Assembly (NCBI RefSeq): GCF_947631635.1
Contig: NZ_CANRMB010000015.1
Coordinates: 1-64,000, forward strand
DNA length: 64,000 bases
DNA from: an uncultured Dysosmobacter sp.
GTDB lineage: Bacteria; Bacillota; Clostridia; Oscillospirales; Oscillospiraceae
Reading direction: 5' to 3'
Shown: positions 8,165-16,149 of the stretch, piece by piece
Numbering within the stretch: the first letter of the stretch is position 1
Layout: every line of letters begins with the position of its first letter
Notes under the pieces: generated by a model
The model's database searches: none
What the model saw: only the letters and a program-made list of their open reading frames with translations
What the model was told of the DNA's origin: nothing
Position numbers and translations under genes: made by a program

Positions 8165-8752
8165 TTATATCTTTCCCTCAAACAGTCCGTCCCGGGAACA
8201 GCAGAGATATAGCTTTCCGCCGCCCCGCAGCTGGGGGATGCGGAACTCCCCGCCCTGTTCCGGGTACAGCCGCACCAGCAGGCAGCGGTCCATGGTCACA
8301 TAGGCGGCAAAGCGGAGAAAGTGATCCTTTTCCATGGGGTGGTCAAAGGTGACATACCAGTCCGTCTCCACCTCCGTCACATTTACCATGTGGTCCCCGT
8401 CCGCGGGCCGGACAGCCAGCGGCTCCAGCTTCCGGCCGCAGCAGTGCAGCTCTCCGCCGCCGGTGGCGGTCAGGACGTTGCCGCAGTCCGGGCATACATA
8501 GAATTTCAGTCGTTTCATATTTCCTCCATTCGTGTCCTCCGGCGCCAGGTCTCCTGCCAGGAGCCGTTCCACACTGACGCCAAAGAGTTCGGCGAGAAGC
8601 GGCAGCAGACTGACGTCCGGGCAGCCCTGTCCCCGCTCCCACTTGCTGACGGCCTGGGGGCTGACATGCAGCTGCTTTGCCGTCTGGCTCTGGGTCATTC
8701 CCCGTTCCCTGCGCAGTTTCAGGAGCAGCGCCCCCATCTGTCTGCTGTCCAT
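8165..8752 (-). CDS. XRE regulator fused to a desulfoferrodoxin-like domain
   Basis: The 195-residue protein has an XRE helix-turn-helix at residues 5-60 (MTQSQTAKQLHVSPQAVSKW) and a C-terminal part that starts like an independent desulfoferrodoxin: MKRLKFYVCPDCGN, a second pair of cysteines (HCCGRKL), then a neelaredoxin-like fold with FDHPMEKDHFLRF and KLYLCCSRDGLF. The CPDC/CC cluster is a plausible iron or zinc site, so it may sense oxidants or superoxide. I use the ATG at 8752, which has GAGGTGA upstream and follows a good promoter. Metal redox sensing is inference. Confidence 0.8.
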   Translation of the reverse strand: MDSRQMGALLLKLRRERGMTQSQTAKQLHVSPQAVSKWERGQGCPDVSLLPLLAELFGVSVERLLAGDLAPEDTNGGNMKRLKFYVCPDCGNVLTATGGGELHCCGRKLEPLAVRPADGDHMVNVTEVETDWYVTFDHPMEKDHFLRFAAYVTMDRCLLVRLYPEQGGEFRIPQLRGGGKLYLCCSRDGLFEGKI

Positions 8753-8770
8753 ATCACTCACCTCTGTCCC

Positions 8771-8799
8771 AGCATACCTCACTGGCGGACAATTTTCAA
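8771..8799 (-). promoter_or_regulatory. Promoter of the XRE/desulfoferrodoxin gene
   Basis: On the minus strand TTGAAA and TATGCT are separated by 17 bases, giving a leader of about 15 bases. Confidence 0.5.
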
Positions 8800-8922
8800 G
8801 CAACGGAGCGTTGAGTACAAGACAATGACAGCGGATTTGCAAAATCCCGCTGTTTCTGCCGTTTCATTCTTGGACATTTCCCCAAATTTGCAAGTTGCCT
8901 CTGTTTTTCCTGCAAAATCTCT

Positions 8923-8950
8923 TTGCAACCGTTTGAATTTGTGCTATATT
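8923..8950 (+). promoter_or_regulatory. Promoter of aconitase with TTTGCAA repeats
   Basis: TTGCAA and TATATT are 16 bases apart. TTTGCAA or its close relatives occur near 8835, 8887, 8911 and 8923, the last inside the -35 box, which suggests a repeated operator. Confidence 0.4.
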
Positions 8951-9000
8951 GTTTGGCAGGAAAAATCCGGCTCCGGCCGGTTACCACAGGAGGACCAGCT

Positions 9001-11241
9001 ATGATCACGCTACATGACACCGGTGTATTCCTGACGGACGGCGTTCCCTGCGCCCAGGCTCCGATCTCTCGGTCAGAGGGCCGCAGGCGGACCATGGCCT
9101 GGAACATTCTCCAAAGCCACAGCGTCTCCGGCGATCCGGAACACCTGAAGATCCGCTTTGACGCCATGCTGTCCCACGACATCACCTATGTGGGCATCAT
9201 CCAGCAGGCCCGGGCCTCCGGCATGAAGGAGTTCCCCATCCCCTACGCCCTCACCAACTGCCACAACAGCCTGTGCGCCGTGGGCGGCACCATCAACGAG
9301 GACGACCATGTATTCGGCCTCTCCGCCGCCAGGAAATACGGCGGCATCTACGTCCCCGCCAACCAGAGCGTCATTCACTCCTATGGCCGGGAGCAGATGG
9401 CGAAAGGCGGCGCCATGATCCTGGGCTCCGACTCCCACACCCGGTACGGCGCCCTGGGCACCATGGCCGTGGGCGAAGGCGGCCCGGAGCTTGCCAAGCA
9501 GCTGCTGAAAAACACCTGGGACATCAGCTATCCCAAGGTGGTGCTGGTATACCTCACCGGCACGCCCCGCCAGGGCGTGGGACCCCACGACGTAGCCATC
9601 GCCCTGGTGAAGGCCACCTTCGCCTCCGGCTTTGTGAACAACTGCGTGCTGGAATTCGCCGGTCCCGGCATTGGGGGCCTGCCCATCGACTACCGCAACG
9701 GCATCGACGTGATGACCACCGAGACCACCTGCCTCTCCTCCATCTGGGAGACGGATGGCGTGACGGAGGGCTTCTACAAGGCCCACCAGCGGCCGGAGGA
9801 CTACAGGGAGCTGCATCCCGGCCAGCACGCCTGGTATGACAAGTACATCGAGATCGACCTCTCCCAGGTCGAGCCCATGATTGCCCTGCCCTTCCACCCC
9901 TCCAACGCCTGGACCATCCGCGAGTTTTTGGAGAACGCGGAAGACATCCTGTCCAAAGTGGAGGCCGACGCCCAGGCCCGGTATCCCAAGGCTAAGGTCA
10001 AGCTGACCGATAAGATCCACGACGGCGGCGTATGGGCGGACCAGGGCGTCATCGCCGGGTGCGCCGGCGGCCTGTTCGACAACATCGGCGAGGCGGCGGA
10101 CATTTTGAAGGGCGGCAGCTGCGGCAACGGATACTTTACCTTGGACGTATATCCCACCAGCGTGCCCGTCAGCCTGGAGCTGACCAGGACCGGGGCCACG
10201 GCCGCCCTGCTGGAGAGCGGCGCCGTCATCAAGCCCAGCTTCTGCGGCCCCTGCTTCGGTGCGGGAGATGTGCCCGCCCACAACGGTCTCTCCCTGCGGC
10301 ACACCACCCGGAATTTCCCCAACCGGGAGGGCAGCAAGCCCGCCGAGGGCCAGTTCGCCGGGGTGTGCCTGATGGACGCCCGGTCCATCGCCGCCACCGC
10401 CGCAAATGGAGGCAAGATCACCCCCGCCGATGAGCTGGGCTATGAGACCGCCCGGTGTCCCTATCACTTCGACAGGAGCATTTACGACCGGCGGGTCTAC
10501 AACGGCTTCGGCCATCCCCGGCCCCAGGAGGAGCTGATCATGGGGCCCAACATCACCGACTGGCCGAAGATGCAGCCCCTTGCGGAAAACCTGCTGGTGG
10601 AGCTGGCGTCGGTGCTTCACGACCCTGTCACCACCACCGACGAGCTGATCCCCTCCGGCGAGACCTCCTCCTACCGCTCCAACCCCCTGCGGCTGGCGGA
10701 GTTCACCCTCTCCCGCCGGGAACCCGCCTATGTGGGCCGGGCCAAGGCTGCGGCAGAGGTCGAGGCCCAGCGGCTGGCGGGGCAGTCCCCGGAAAAATTG
10801 CGGGATGTTTTGAACAAGGTGGGCGACGCAGATACACTGATGAACAGCACCCAGTTCGGCTCCTGTGTCTTCGCCAACAAGCCCGGCGACGGCTCCGCCC
10901 GGGAGCAGGCGGCCTCCTGCCAAAAGGTGCTGGGCGGCTTTGCCAACATCTGCTATGAGTTCGCCACCAAGCGCTACCGCTCCAACTGCATCAACTGGGG
11001 CATTCTGCCCTTCACCATTGACCGGGAGACGCCCTTTACCTATGAACCCGGCGACTGTGTGTTTGTCCCCGGCATCCGGAGGGCCGTTGAAAGCGGCATG
11101 GAGGACATCCCGGCCAAGATCGTCAAAGCCGACGGCAGCGTGGAGGACATCCTGCTCCATGTCAGGGGTCTGACAGAGGATGAAAAGCAGATCATTCTGG
11201 ACGGCTGCCTGATGAACTACTACGCAAAGCGCGCAAACTAA
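9001..11241 (+). CDS. Aconitate hydratase (clostridial hydratase type)
   Basis: Interconverts citrate and isocitrate through an iron-sulfur cluster. The 746-residue product has the aconitase-superfamily order: substrate and cluster domain first, with cluster cysteines in GCAGGLFDN near residue 353 and in FCGPCFGAGD near residue 414, then the swivel domain with YRSNCINWGILPF near residue 660. The ATG at 9001 has an AGGAGG site at 8990. Isocitrate dehydrogenase follows 364 bases downstream, so the two make 2-oxoglutarate from citrate, an oxidative half-cycle feeding glutamate synthesis. Two palindromic elements separate the genes. Confidence 0.88.
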   Translation: MITLHDTGVFLTDGVPCAQAPISRSEGRRRTMAWNILQSHSVSGDPEHLKIRFDAMLSHDITYVGIIQQARASGMKEFPIPYALTNCHNSLCAVGGTINEDDHVFGLSAARKYGGIYVPANQSVIHSYGREQMAKGGAMILGSDSHTRYGALGTMAVGEGGPELAKQLLKNTWDISYPKVVLVYLTGTPRQGVGPHDVAIALVKATFASGFVNNCVLEFAGPGIGGLPIDYRNGIDVMTTETTCLSSIWETDGVTEGFYKAHQRPEDYRELHPGQHAWYDKYIEIDLSQVEPMIALPFHPSNAWTIREFLENAEDILSKVEADAQARYPKAKVKLTDKIHDGGVWADQGVIAGCAGGLFDNIGEAADILKGGSCGNGYFTLDVYPTSVPVSLELTRTGATAALLESGAVIKPSFCGPCFGAGDVPAHNGLSLRHTTRNFPNREGSKPAEGQFAGVCLMDARSIAATAANGGKITPADELGYETARCPYHFDRSIYDRRVYNGFGHPRPQEELIMGPNITDWPKMQPLAENLLVELASVLHDPVTTTDELIPSGETSSYRSNPLRLAEFTLSRREPAYVGRAKAAAEVEAQRLAGQSPEKLRDVLNKVGDADTLMNSTQFGSCVFANKPGDGSAREQAASCQKVLGGFANICYEFATKRYRSNCINWGILPFTIDRETPFTYEPGDCVFVPGIRRAVESGMEDIPAKIVKADGSVEDILLHVRGLTEDEKQIILDGCLMNYYAKRAN

Positions 11242-11407
11242 AAGTTTCGTCCACCTTTTCAAAGGTGGCGGGTCTGGGCAGAGCCCAGCGCCGAAGTATT
11301 GGTAAGCAAATAGATCATACTTACTTTTGAAGATTGCGGGCTTTGCCCTTATCACGCAGGGGCCTTGCCCCTGCACCCCACGGCCTTTGAAAAGGCCGGC
11401 GAAACTT
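11242..11407 (+). repeat. Palindromic repeat, AAGTTTCG-ended type
   Basis: About 166 bp bounded by inverted AAGTTTCG...CGAAACTT ends, with internal hairpins: CCACCTTTTCAAAGGTGG, CTGGGCAGAGCCCAG, GCAGGGGCCTTGCCCCTGC and GGCCTTTGAAAAGGCC. It starts directly at the aconitase stop codon and abuts the next element. Only one copy is present here; similar sequences are, to my knowledge, scattered in clostridial genomes. Confidence 0.65.
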
Positions 11408-11408
11408 A

Positions 11409-11591
11409 TATAGTCAATTCACTTGAAAAATCGTATGGGATTTTTCAAGCGGGCGATGCCCGCTGTGCGTAAAGCGCACAGCGATTGACTATGGAATGCA
11501 AATCAAGGCCGCGGTCCGCGGCCTGTCACAGCGCACATGCGCTGTGACACTTGAAAAGTGAACTTATCACTTTTCAAGTTATTTGATTATT
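11409..11591 (+). repeat. Six-hairpin dispersed element, copy B
   Basis: The same order of six hairpins as copy A with several paired changes. Its right end lies 13 bases before the icd start codon, so the icd ribosome binding site (GGGAGG) is immediately outside the element and any read-through transcript of icd carries the hairpins in its leader. Confidence 0.85.
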
Positions 11592-11604
11592 ACTGGGAGG
11601 GTTT

Positions 11605-12822
11605 ATGGATAAGATTCGCATGACCACGCCGTTGGTGGAGATGGACGGCGACGAGATGACCCGCGTTCTGTGGTCCATGATCAAGGAGAAACTGATCCTG
11701 CCGTTTGTGGACCTGAAAACCGAATATTACGACCTGGGGCTCCTGCACCGCAACGAGACCCGTGACCAGGTGACCATCGACGCCGCCAACGCCACCAAGC
11801 GGCTGGGCGTGGCCGTCAAGTGTGCCACCATCACCCCCAACCGCCAGCGGATGGAGGAATACCCGGAGCTGACGGAGATGTGGAAGTCTCCCAACGGCAC
11901 CATCCGGGCCATCCTGGACGGCACTGCCTTCCGGGCGCCCATCGTCCTGCCCTTCATCAAGCCTGTGGTGAAAAACTGGGAGGCCCCCATCACCATTGCC
12001 CGCCATGCCTATGGCGACATGTACAAGGCGGTGGACATGACCACCGAGGAACCCGGCACCGCCACCCTGACCTTCAAGGGCGAAAGCGGCGCGGAAAAGA
12101 CGCTGACGGTGCAGACGGTGAAGGGCCCCGCCGTGTGGCAGGGCCAGCACAACACGGAGGAGAGCATCCGGGCCTTTGCCAAGTCCTGCTTCCAATATGC
12201 CCTCGACACCAAACAGGATCTGTGGTTCTCCGCCAAGGACACTATCTCCAAGGTCTACGACGGGGAGTTCAAGCGGATCTTCGAGGAGGAGTATGAGACC
12301 TGCTATCAGGCGGAGTTTGAGAAGCTGGGCCTGACCTATTTCTACACCCTCATCGACGACGCGGTGGCCCGCGTCATCCGCTCCAAGGGCGGGTTCATCT
12401 GGGCGCTGAAAAACTACGACGGCGACGTGATGAGCGACATGGTGGCCACGGCCTTCGGCAGTCTCGCCATGATGACCTCCGTGCTGGTATCCCCTGACGG
12501 CACCATGGAGTTCGAGGCCAGCCACGGCACCGTCACCCGCCACTATTACCGCTATTTGAAAGGCGAAAAGACCTCCACCAACCCCATCGCCACCATCTTT
12601 GCCTGGAGCGGCGCTTTCAAGCGCCGGGGCGCGCTGGACGGCCTGCCGGAGCTGGTGAAGTTCGGCCAGGCCATGGAGGCAGCGTCTCTGGAAACGCTGG
12701 AGAGCGGCGTCATGACGAAGGACCTGGTGGGCCTGGTGGAGCCGGGCTTCCAGGCCACCGCCGTCAACAGCGAGGAATTTTTGGATGCCATTGCCGAAAA
12801 ATTGGCAAATAAATTGGCATAA
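11605..12822 (+). CDS. icd: NADP-dependent isocitrate dehydrogenase
   Basis: Oxidatively decarboxylates isocitrate to 2-oxoglutarate. The 405 residues and the opening TPLVEMDGDEMTRVLW identify the homodimeric eukaryotic-like NADP type rather than the E. coli type. The SxN substrate motif is replaced in context by PNGTIRAILDGTAFR, and FEASHGTVTRHYY near residue 310 is the conserved coenzyme region. It lies downstream of aconitase in the same direction and probably depends on read-through, or on a promoter in the repeat element. Confidence 0.93.
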   Translation: MDKIRMTTPLVEMDGDEMTRVLWSMIKEKLILPFVDLKTEYYDLGLLHRNETRDQVTIDAANATKRLGVAVKCATITPNRQRMEEYPELTEMWKSPNGTIRAILDGTAFRAPIVLPFIKPVVKNWEAPITIARHAYGDMYKAVDMTTEEPGTATLTFKGESGAEKTLTVQTVKGPAVWQGQHNTEESIRAFAKSCFQYALDTKQDLWFSAKDTISKVYDGEFKRIFEEEYETCYQAEFEKLGLTYFYTLIDDAVARVIRSKGGFIWALKNYDGDVMSDMVATAFGSLAMMTSVLVSPDGTMEFEASHGTVTRHYYRYLKGEKTSTNPIATIFAWSGAFKRRGALDGLPELVKFGQAMEAASLETLESGVMTKDLVGLVEPGFQATAVNSEEFLDAIAEKLANKLA

Positions 12823-12834
12823 ATATGCAATATA

Positions 12835-12867
12835 AGCGCCCGTATCCAATGGATACGGGCGCTTTTT
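12835..12867. terminator. Terminator after icd
   Basis: AGCGCCCGTATCC pairs with GGATACGGGCGCT, followed by TTTTC. It lies between convergent icd and the XRE gene. Confidence 0.75.
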
Positions 12868-12877
12868 CTACGTTCCG

Positions 12878-13639
12878 CTATGTTAGGACATCCAACGGAA
12901 CGCCGCCGTACAGGTCTGTAAACGCGATGTACTGCTCCCAGGAGGTCGCCACCACCGTGCCGTCCGTCAGGCAGAGTGCAAACTCCCTCATGGAACGGGT
13001 CAGACAGAAGTTGTTGCCAAGAAAGGGCCCATCCTCCCTGATATTCCCCGACCAGCTCATGTGTGCGGCGTGGGTCTCCTCTCCGGGCGAAATGGGGATC
13101 CGGAAGCGCACCCGGCCGGCGGTCTCGTCCAAAGGCACCCAGAACCGCCCCTGGTATTCCGCGTCCCAGGGCAGAACGCCCTGCACATACCAGCCCTTGA
13201 CCCGGACTTCCGTCAATGCGGTCATCACCCCGTTCTCATAGACTCCGGCAGTCACCGTCCGGTCCACCGGAAGCCGCAGCATCCCAAAAATGCCCAGTAC
13301 ACACCAGAGCAACAGCAGCATCGGCAGCGTCTTTGCCGCCTCCAGCCAGGTCTCCTGCCGCCGTTGGCGGCGGACCTCCCGGACCGCCGCCAGTGTCTCC
13401 TTTACCGCTGTCTCCGGCTCCGCGCACACTGTCCGCTCTCCCCGCAGCAGGTCCAGAACGTTCAGGTCCAGGGCCGCCGCCAACGGCTCCAATAGGGAGA
13501 CATCGGGGAACCCCGCGCCACGCTCCCATTTCGAGACGGCCCGGTCCGAGACGTGGAGCCGCTGGGCCAGGTCCTTTTGGGTCAGATTCTTTTCCTTCCG
13601 GGCAGCGGCGATCAATTCGCCCGTTTTCGTCTTGTCCAT
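12878..13639 (-). CDS. XRE-family membrane-linked regulator, tandem paralogue 1
   Basis: A 253-residue protein: XRE helix-turn-helix at residues 1-65 (MDKTKTGELIAAARKEKN, VSDRAVSKWERGAGFPDVSL), a linker, one membrane segment around residues 104-121 (LPMLLLLWCVLGIFGML) and an extracytoplasmic domain of unknown function. It may signal across the membrane to its own DNA-binding part. I start at 13639, where AGGTG sits six bases upstream and where the paralogue also starts. Its neighbour at 13846-14628 is the duplicate; the two are nearly identical in the first 65 codons and diverged beyond. Confidence 0.82.
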   Translation of the reverse strand: MDKTKTGELIAAARKEKNLTQKDLAQRLHVSDRAVSKWERGAGFPDVSLLEPLAAALDLNVLDLLRGERTVCAEPETAVKETLAAVREVRRQRRQETWLEAAKTLPMLLLLWCVLGIFGMLRLPVDRTVTAGVYENGVMTALTEVRVKGWYVQGVLPWDAEYQGRFWVPLDETAGRVRFRIPISPGEETHAAHMSWSGNIREDGPFLGNNFCLTRSMREFALCLTDGTVVATSWEQYIAFTDLYGGVPLDVLT

Positions 13640-13656
13640 ACGCATCACCTGAAATC

Positions 13657-13685
13657 AGTATACCCAAGCCGCCCCCCGCCCGCAA
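13657..13685 (-). promoter_or_regulatory. Promoter of XRE paralogue 1
   Basis: TTGCGG and TATACT are separated by 17 bases on the minus strand. The same promoter, TTGCGT-17-TATACT, precedes paralogue 2, so the duplication included it. Confidence 0.55.
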
Positions 13686-13748
13686 CAAACGCTTCGTGGA
13701 ATGGGCCGTTTTTTTGCAATTATGCTTCCGTGCAGCGTGGACAGTGCG

Positions 13749-13796
13749 CAATTTCTGGACGCCATTGCCAAGAGGCAGGCTGAAAAGCTGTCATGA
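13749..13796 (+). pseudogene. Remnant of the icd 3' end
   Basis: Read in frame this stretch gives QFLDAIAKRQAEKLS followed by a stop, against EEFLDAIAEKLANKLA and stop at the end of icd 974 bases earlier. A terminator follows at a similar distance in both places, then an XRE gene. This fits a tandem duplication of the icd end, terminator and XRE gene, after which most of the icd copy was lost. The match is short, so chance is not fully excluded. Confidence 0.5.
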
Positions 13797-13811
13797 CTCA
13801 TACGAAAAACA

Positions 13812-13846
13812 AAAGAGGCGGCGCATCCATGGGATACGCCCTCTTT
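13812..13846. terminator. Terminator of XRE paralogue 2
   Basis: AAAGAGGCGGCGCATCC pairs imperfectly with GGGATACGCCCTCTTT around ATG; on the minus strand it is followed by TTTTGTTTTT. Confidence 0.6.
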
Positions 13847-14628
13847 CAAAATTGGTTTGAGAACACCGGCCGGATGGAGTAATAATAGCCCGACAGCAGC
13901 AGCGGCACATAGGCCGCATCGGTGGCAACGATGGTGCCGTCCTCCAGCTTCAATCCGAAGGACTGCATGCTCTCCGTGATGTAGAGCATCCGCTCCACCC
14001 CCAGGGAGCAGAATTCCCCCGGCCGGTAATACTGGATGTCCTGCCAGCCCTCGGTTTTCATGGCGTCCCAACGGATGCATGCCTCCACCCTCTCCCGGCA
14101 GGTGGCCTCCGCACAGCTAATAGCAAAGCGGCCAACGAAGGACCGGTCCCCCAGGATCTTCCGGGTGCCGTCGATGATAACATCTGTCTCCCCCGCCGGG
14201 TCTCCCTCTGGGGTGTATACGACAGCCGTCACCGTCAGGGAGACCGGGCGCAGAAATGCCCCGGCGCGGTCTAGGATGCCGAATAACACAAAGCCAGCCA
14301 ACGCCAGCGCCGCCAAAGACCCAAGGATCTGTCCCCATCGCCGCCGGGTCCTCTCCCGGGTCTGCCGGGCCAGCAGGGCGACAGCCCGGCGCACCGTCAA
14401 TTCCGGCTCCGCTGCCTCCTGTTCCTCGCCTCGCAGCAGGTCCAAAACCGTCAGGCCCAGTGCGTCCGCCAGAGGCTCCAGCAGGCTCACGTCGGGAAAG
14501 CCCGCGCCCCGTTCCCATTTGCTCACGGCCCGGTCCGAGACGTGGAGCCGCTGGGCCAGGTCCTTTTGGGTCAGACTTTTTTCCTTCCGGGCGGCGGCGA
14601 TCAATTCGCCTGTTTTTGTTTTATCCAT
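13846..14628 (-). CDS. XRE-family membrane-linked regulator, tandem paralogue 2
   Basis: A 260-residue duplicate of the gene at 12878-13639. The first 65 residues (MDKTKTGELIAAARKEKS, VSDRAVSKW) are almost unchanged, a membrane segment lies around residues 107-125 (LGSLAALALAGFVLFGIL), and the outer domain has diverged, which suggests different ligands reported to a shared DNA sequence. The start at 14628 corresponds to that of paralogue 1. Both genes have a very short leader after a conserved promoter. Confidence 0.82.
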   Translation of the reverse strand: MDKTKTGELIAAARKEKSLTQKDLAQRLHVSDRAVSKWERGAGFPDVSLLEPLADALGLTVLDLLRGEEQEAAEPELTVRRAVALLARQTRERTRRRWGQILGSLAALALAGFVLFGILDRAGAFLRPVSLTVTAVVYTPEGDPAGETDVIIDGTRKILGDRSFVGRFAISCAEATCRERVEACIRWDAMKTEGWQDIQYYRPGEFCSLGVERMLYITESMQSFGLKLEDGTIVATDAAYVPLLLSGYYYSIRPVFSNQF

Positions 14629-14645
14629 CTGCATCACCTGAAGCC

Positions 14646-14674
14646 AGTATAGCAAAACCGGCCTCCCCACGCAA
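14646..14674 (-). promoter_or_regulatory. Promoter of XRE paralogue 2
   Basis: TTGCGT and TATACT are 17 bases apart on the minus strand. The -35 box lies inside the stem of the preceding terminator, so the hairpin region may also be an operator. Confidence 0.55.
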
Positions 14675-14702
14675 CAAACGCCCCGTGGAGTGGCCGGTTT
14701 TT
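14652..14702 (-). terminator. Terminator of the PadR-DUF2812 operon
   Basis: On the minus strand CCGGCCACTCCACG pairs with CGTGGGGAGGCCGG and is followed by TTTTGC. It overlaps the promoter of XRE paralogue 2. Confidence 0.55.
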
Positions 14703-14710
14703 CTGTTTTT

Positions 14711-14908
14711 TTACCGCAGGCCGGACAGGTCCGCCAGCTCCTGGGCGCTGCTGCTCCGGTCCAGATTCTGAAGGCCCGCCAGGGTCGCCATGGTGGTGCC
14801 CAGCTGGGTCAGCAGCAGGGCGGTGCGGGTCAGTTCCTCGGTGGTCATGCTCCTTGCCAGCGTCACCGCCAGGGCGTAAATTCCGGCGCTCTGCTCAAAG
14901 GCGTCCAT
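14711..14908 (-). CDS. DUF6774-like small protein
   Basis: A 65-residue helical protein, MDAFEQSAGIYALAVTLARS followed by TEELTRTALLLTQLGTTMAT, which matches a small Firmicutes family known as DUF6774 as far as I recall. The start at 14908 follows GGGGGAGA. It is the last gene of the PadR-DUF2812 operon. Its function is unknown. Confidence 0.65.
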   Translation of the reverse strand: MDAFEQSAGIYALAVTLARSMTTEELTRTALLLTQLGTTMATLAGLQNLDRSSSAQELADLSGLR

Positions 14909-14950
14909 GGTCTCTCCCCCTCTCTCCAATCTATGAGGGAGACGGTGGAT

Positions 14951-16135
14951 TTATTTTTCCAGCAGGGACGCCAGATAGCCGTCTGCCGTCCGCAGGTCCG
15001 TGGAGCCGTCGTACTCCAAAAACAGCACCTCCCGTCCCAGACGGGCCACAACATACTGGGTCTCGGTATCCGCCCGGACCCACCAGAATCCATCCAGTGC
15101 CTCAGACGGCACCGGCTCCATGGCCCCGTGCGGGGAGATCCCCAGGGAGCCGGGCCGGGTCTGGACCAGCTCCTTTGCCAGCTGCCGGGCCAGGCCCTGG
15201 GTCAGCATCCGGTAATAGGTGGTCTCCACCCCGGCCTCCACATCCCGGGAGGTGCCCCGCCACGGCCCAAGGGACAGGTGACGGGTCTCATACATCCGGG
15301 GACACAGCTCGTGGATTTTGGTGCGGCAGCCCCAGAACTCCGTGTCCTCCGCCCCCTCCAGCTCCCGCAGGTCCACATAGACCACGTCGGACCTGACGGT
15401 ATCACTGTGCTTATAGATGTCCCGGCCCTCGTCCCAGCTGAAAAATCTGCCGAACGTCCAGATCACAATCAGGCAGACCATCATCGCAAAGATGATCCGC
15501 CCCATCCACCGCTGGGCCCGGTAGGGCGCGGGCCGCTCCAGGGGGATGCCGGTCCGCAGGCGGCGGAACAGGCGGCGCATGGTCCGCCATTCCAGGACCT
15601 CCAAAACCGCCGAACTCAGAAATAGCAGGAGATAGAGGAGCCCTTCTCCCGGCGCCCGCAGGGTGATCGCATCCAGCAGCGGCGTGCGGTCCACGGAGTT
15701 GCCCCATAGCAGAAGGCCCGCAAGCACCGCCAGAAGCACCAGCGACCCCAAAAAGCTGCGGCCCATCCGCCGCCGGATATAGCGCCAGCCCTCCGCCTGG
15801 ACCACCGGGTCCGTGTCCAGCTCCGGGGCAGCGGGGTCGTCGCACCGCCAGATGTGGAAGCTGTCGCCGCGGATCGTCACATAGTCCCAGCCCAGGGCGG
15901 CGTAGGTCTCGATCCGCTCCGGGTCCGGCTTCTTCTCCTTGCGGGGCATAGGCTCCATGCGATAGCGGCAGTCCTTGGGCTCCCCCTTTTCAAAGCAGGC
16001 GCTCCAGCCGGTGGAGCCTGTGAGGAACCAGCCCTGCCGGGCCATGTCCTCCAACCAGGTCTCATTGGCGGCCACGTCATAGCTGTTGGCGGGCCAGACC
16101 TCCTTACAGGTGGTGATCTCTGCAAAATCGCCCAT
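14951..16135 (-). CDS. DUF2812 membrane protein, second copy in operon
   Basis: A 394-residue protein with an N-terminal DUF2812 domain (residues about 20-125: NETWLEDMARQGWFLTGSTG, CRYRMEPMP, ALGWDYV) followed by two or three membrane helices (around 130-148, 165-185, 220-240) and a large extracytoplasmic or C-terminal domain. It is a paralogue of the gene immediately upstream, 14 bases away. DUF2812 proteins are usually encoded beside PadR regulators, as here, and may act in envelope stress; the exact role is unknown. Confidence 0.8.
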   Translation of the reverse strand: MGDFAEITTCKEVWPANSYDVAANETWLEDMARQGWFLTGSTGWSACFEKGEPKDCRYRMEPMPRKEKKPDPERIETYAALGWDYVTIRGDSFHIWRCDDPAAPELDTDPVVQAEGWRYIRRRMGRSFLGSLVLLAVLAGLLLWGNSVDRTPLLDAITLRAPGEGLLYLLLFLSSAVLEVLEWRTMRRLFRRLRTGIPLERPAPYRAQRWMGRIIFAMMVCLIVIWTFGRFFSWDEGRDIYKHSDTVRSDVVYVDLRELEGAEDTEFWGCRTKIHELCPRMYETRHLSLGPWRGTSRDVEAGVETTYYRMLTQGLARQLAKELVQTRPGSLGISPHGAMEPVPSEALDGFWWVRADTETQYVVARLGREVLFLEYDGSTDLRTADGYLASLLEK

Positions 16136-16149
16136 ATCTTCCCTCCTCC

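Noticed and set aside
9073-11376. A 767-codon antisense frame over aconitase
   Set aside because: Shadow of a certain gene; no ribosome binding site and no family.
14036-14641. Plus-strand frames over the XRE paralogues
   Set aside because: Arg/Pro/Ser-rich shadows of the minus-strand genes.
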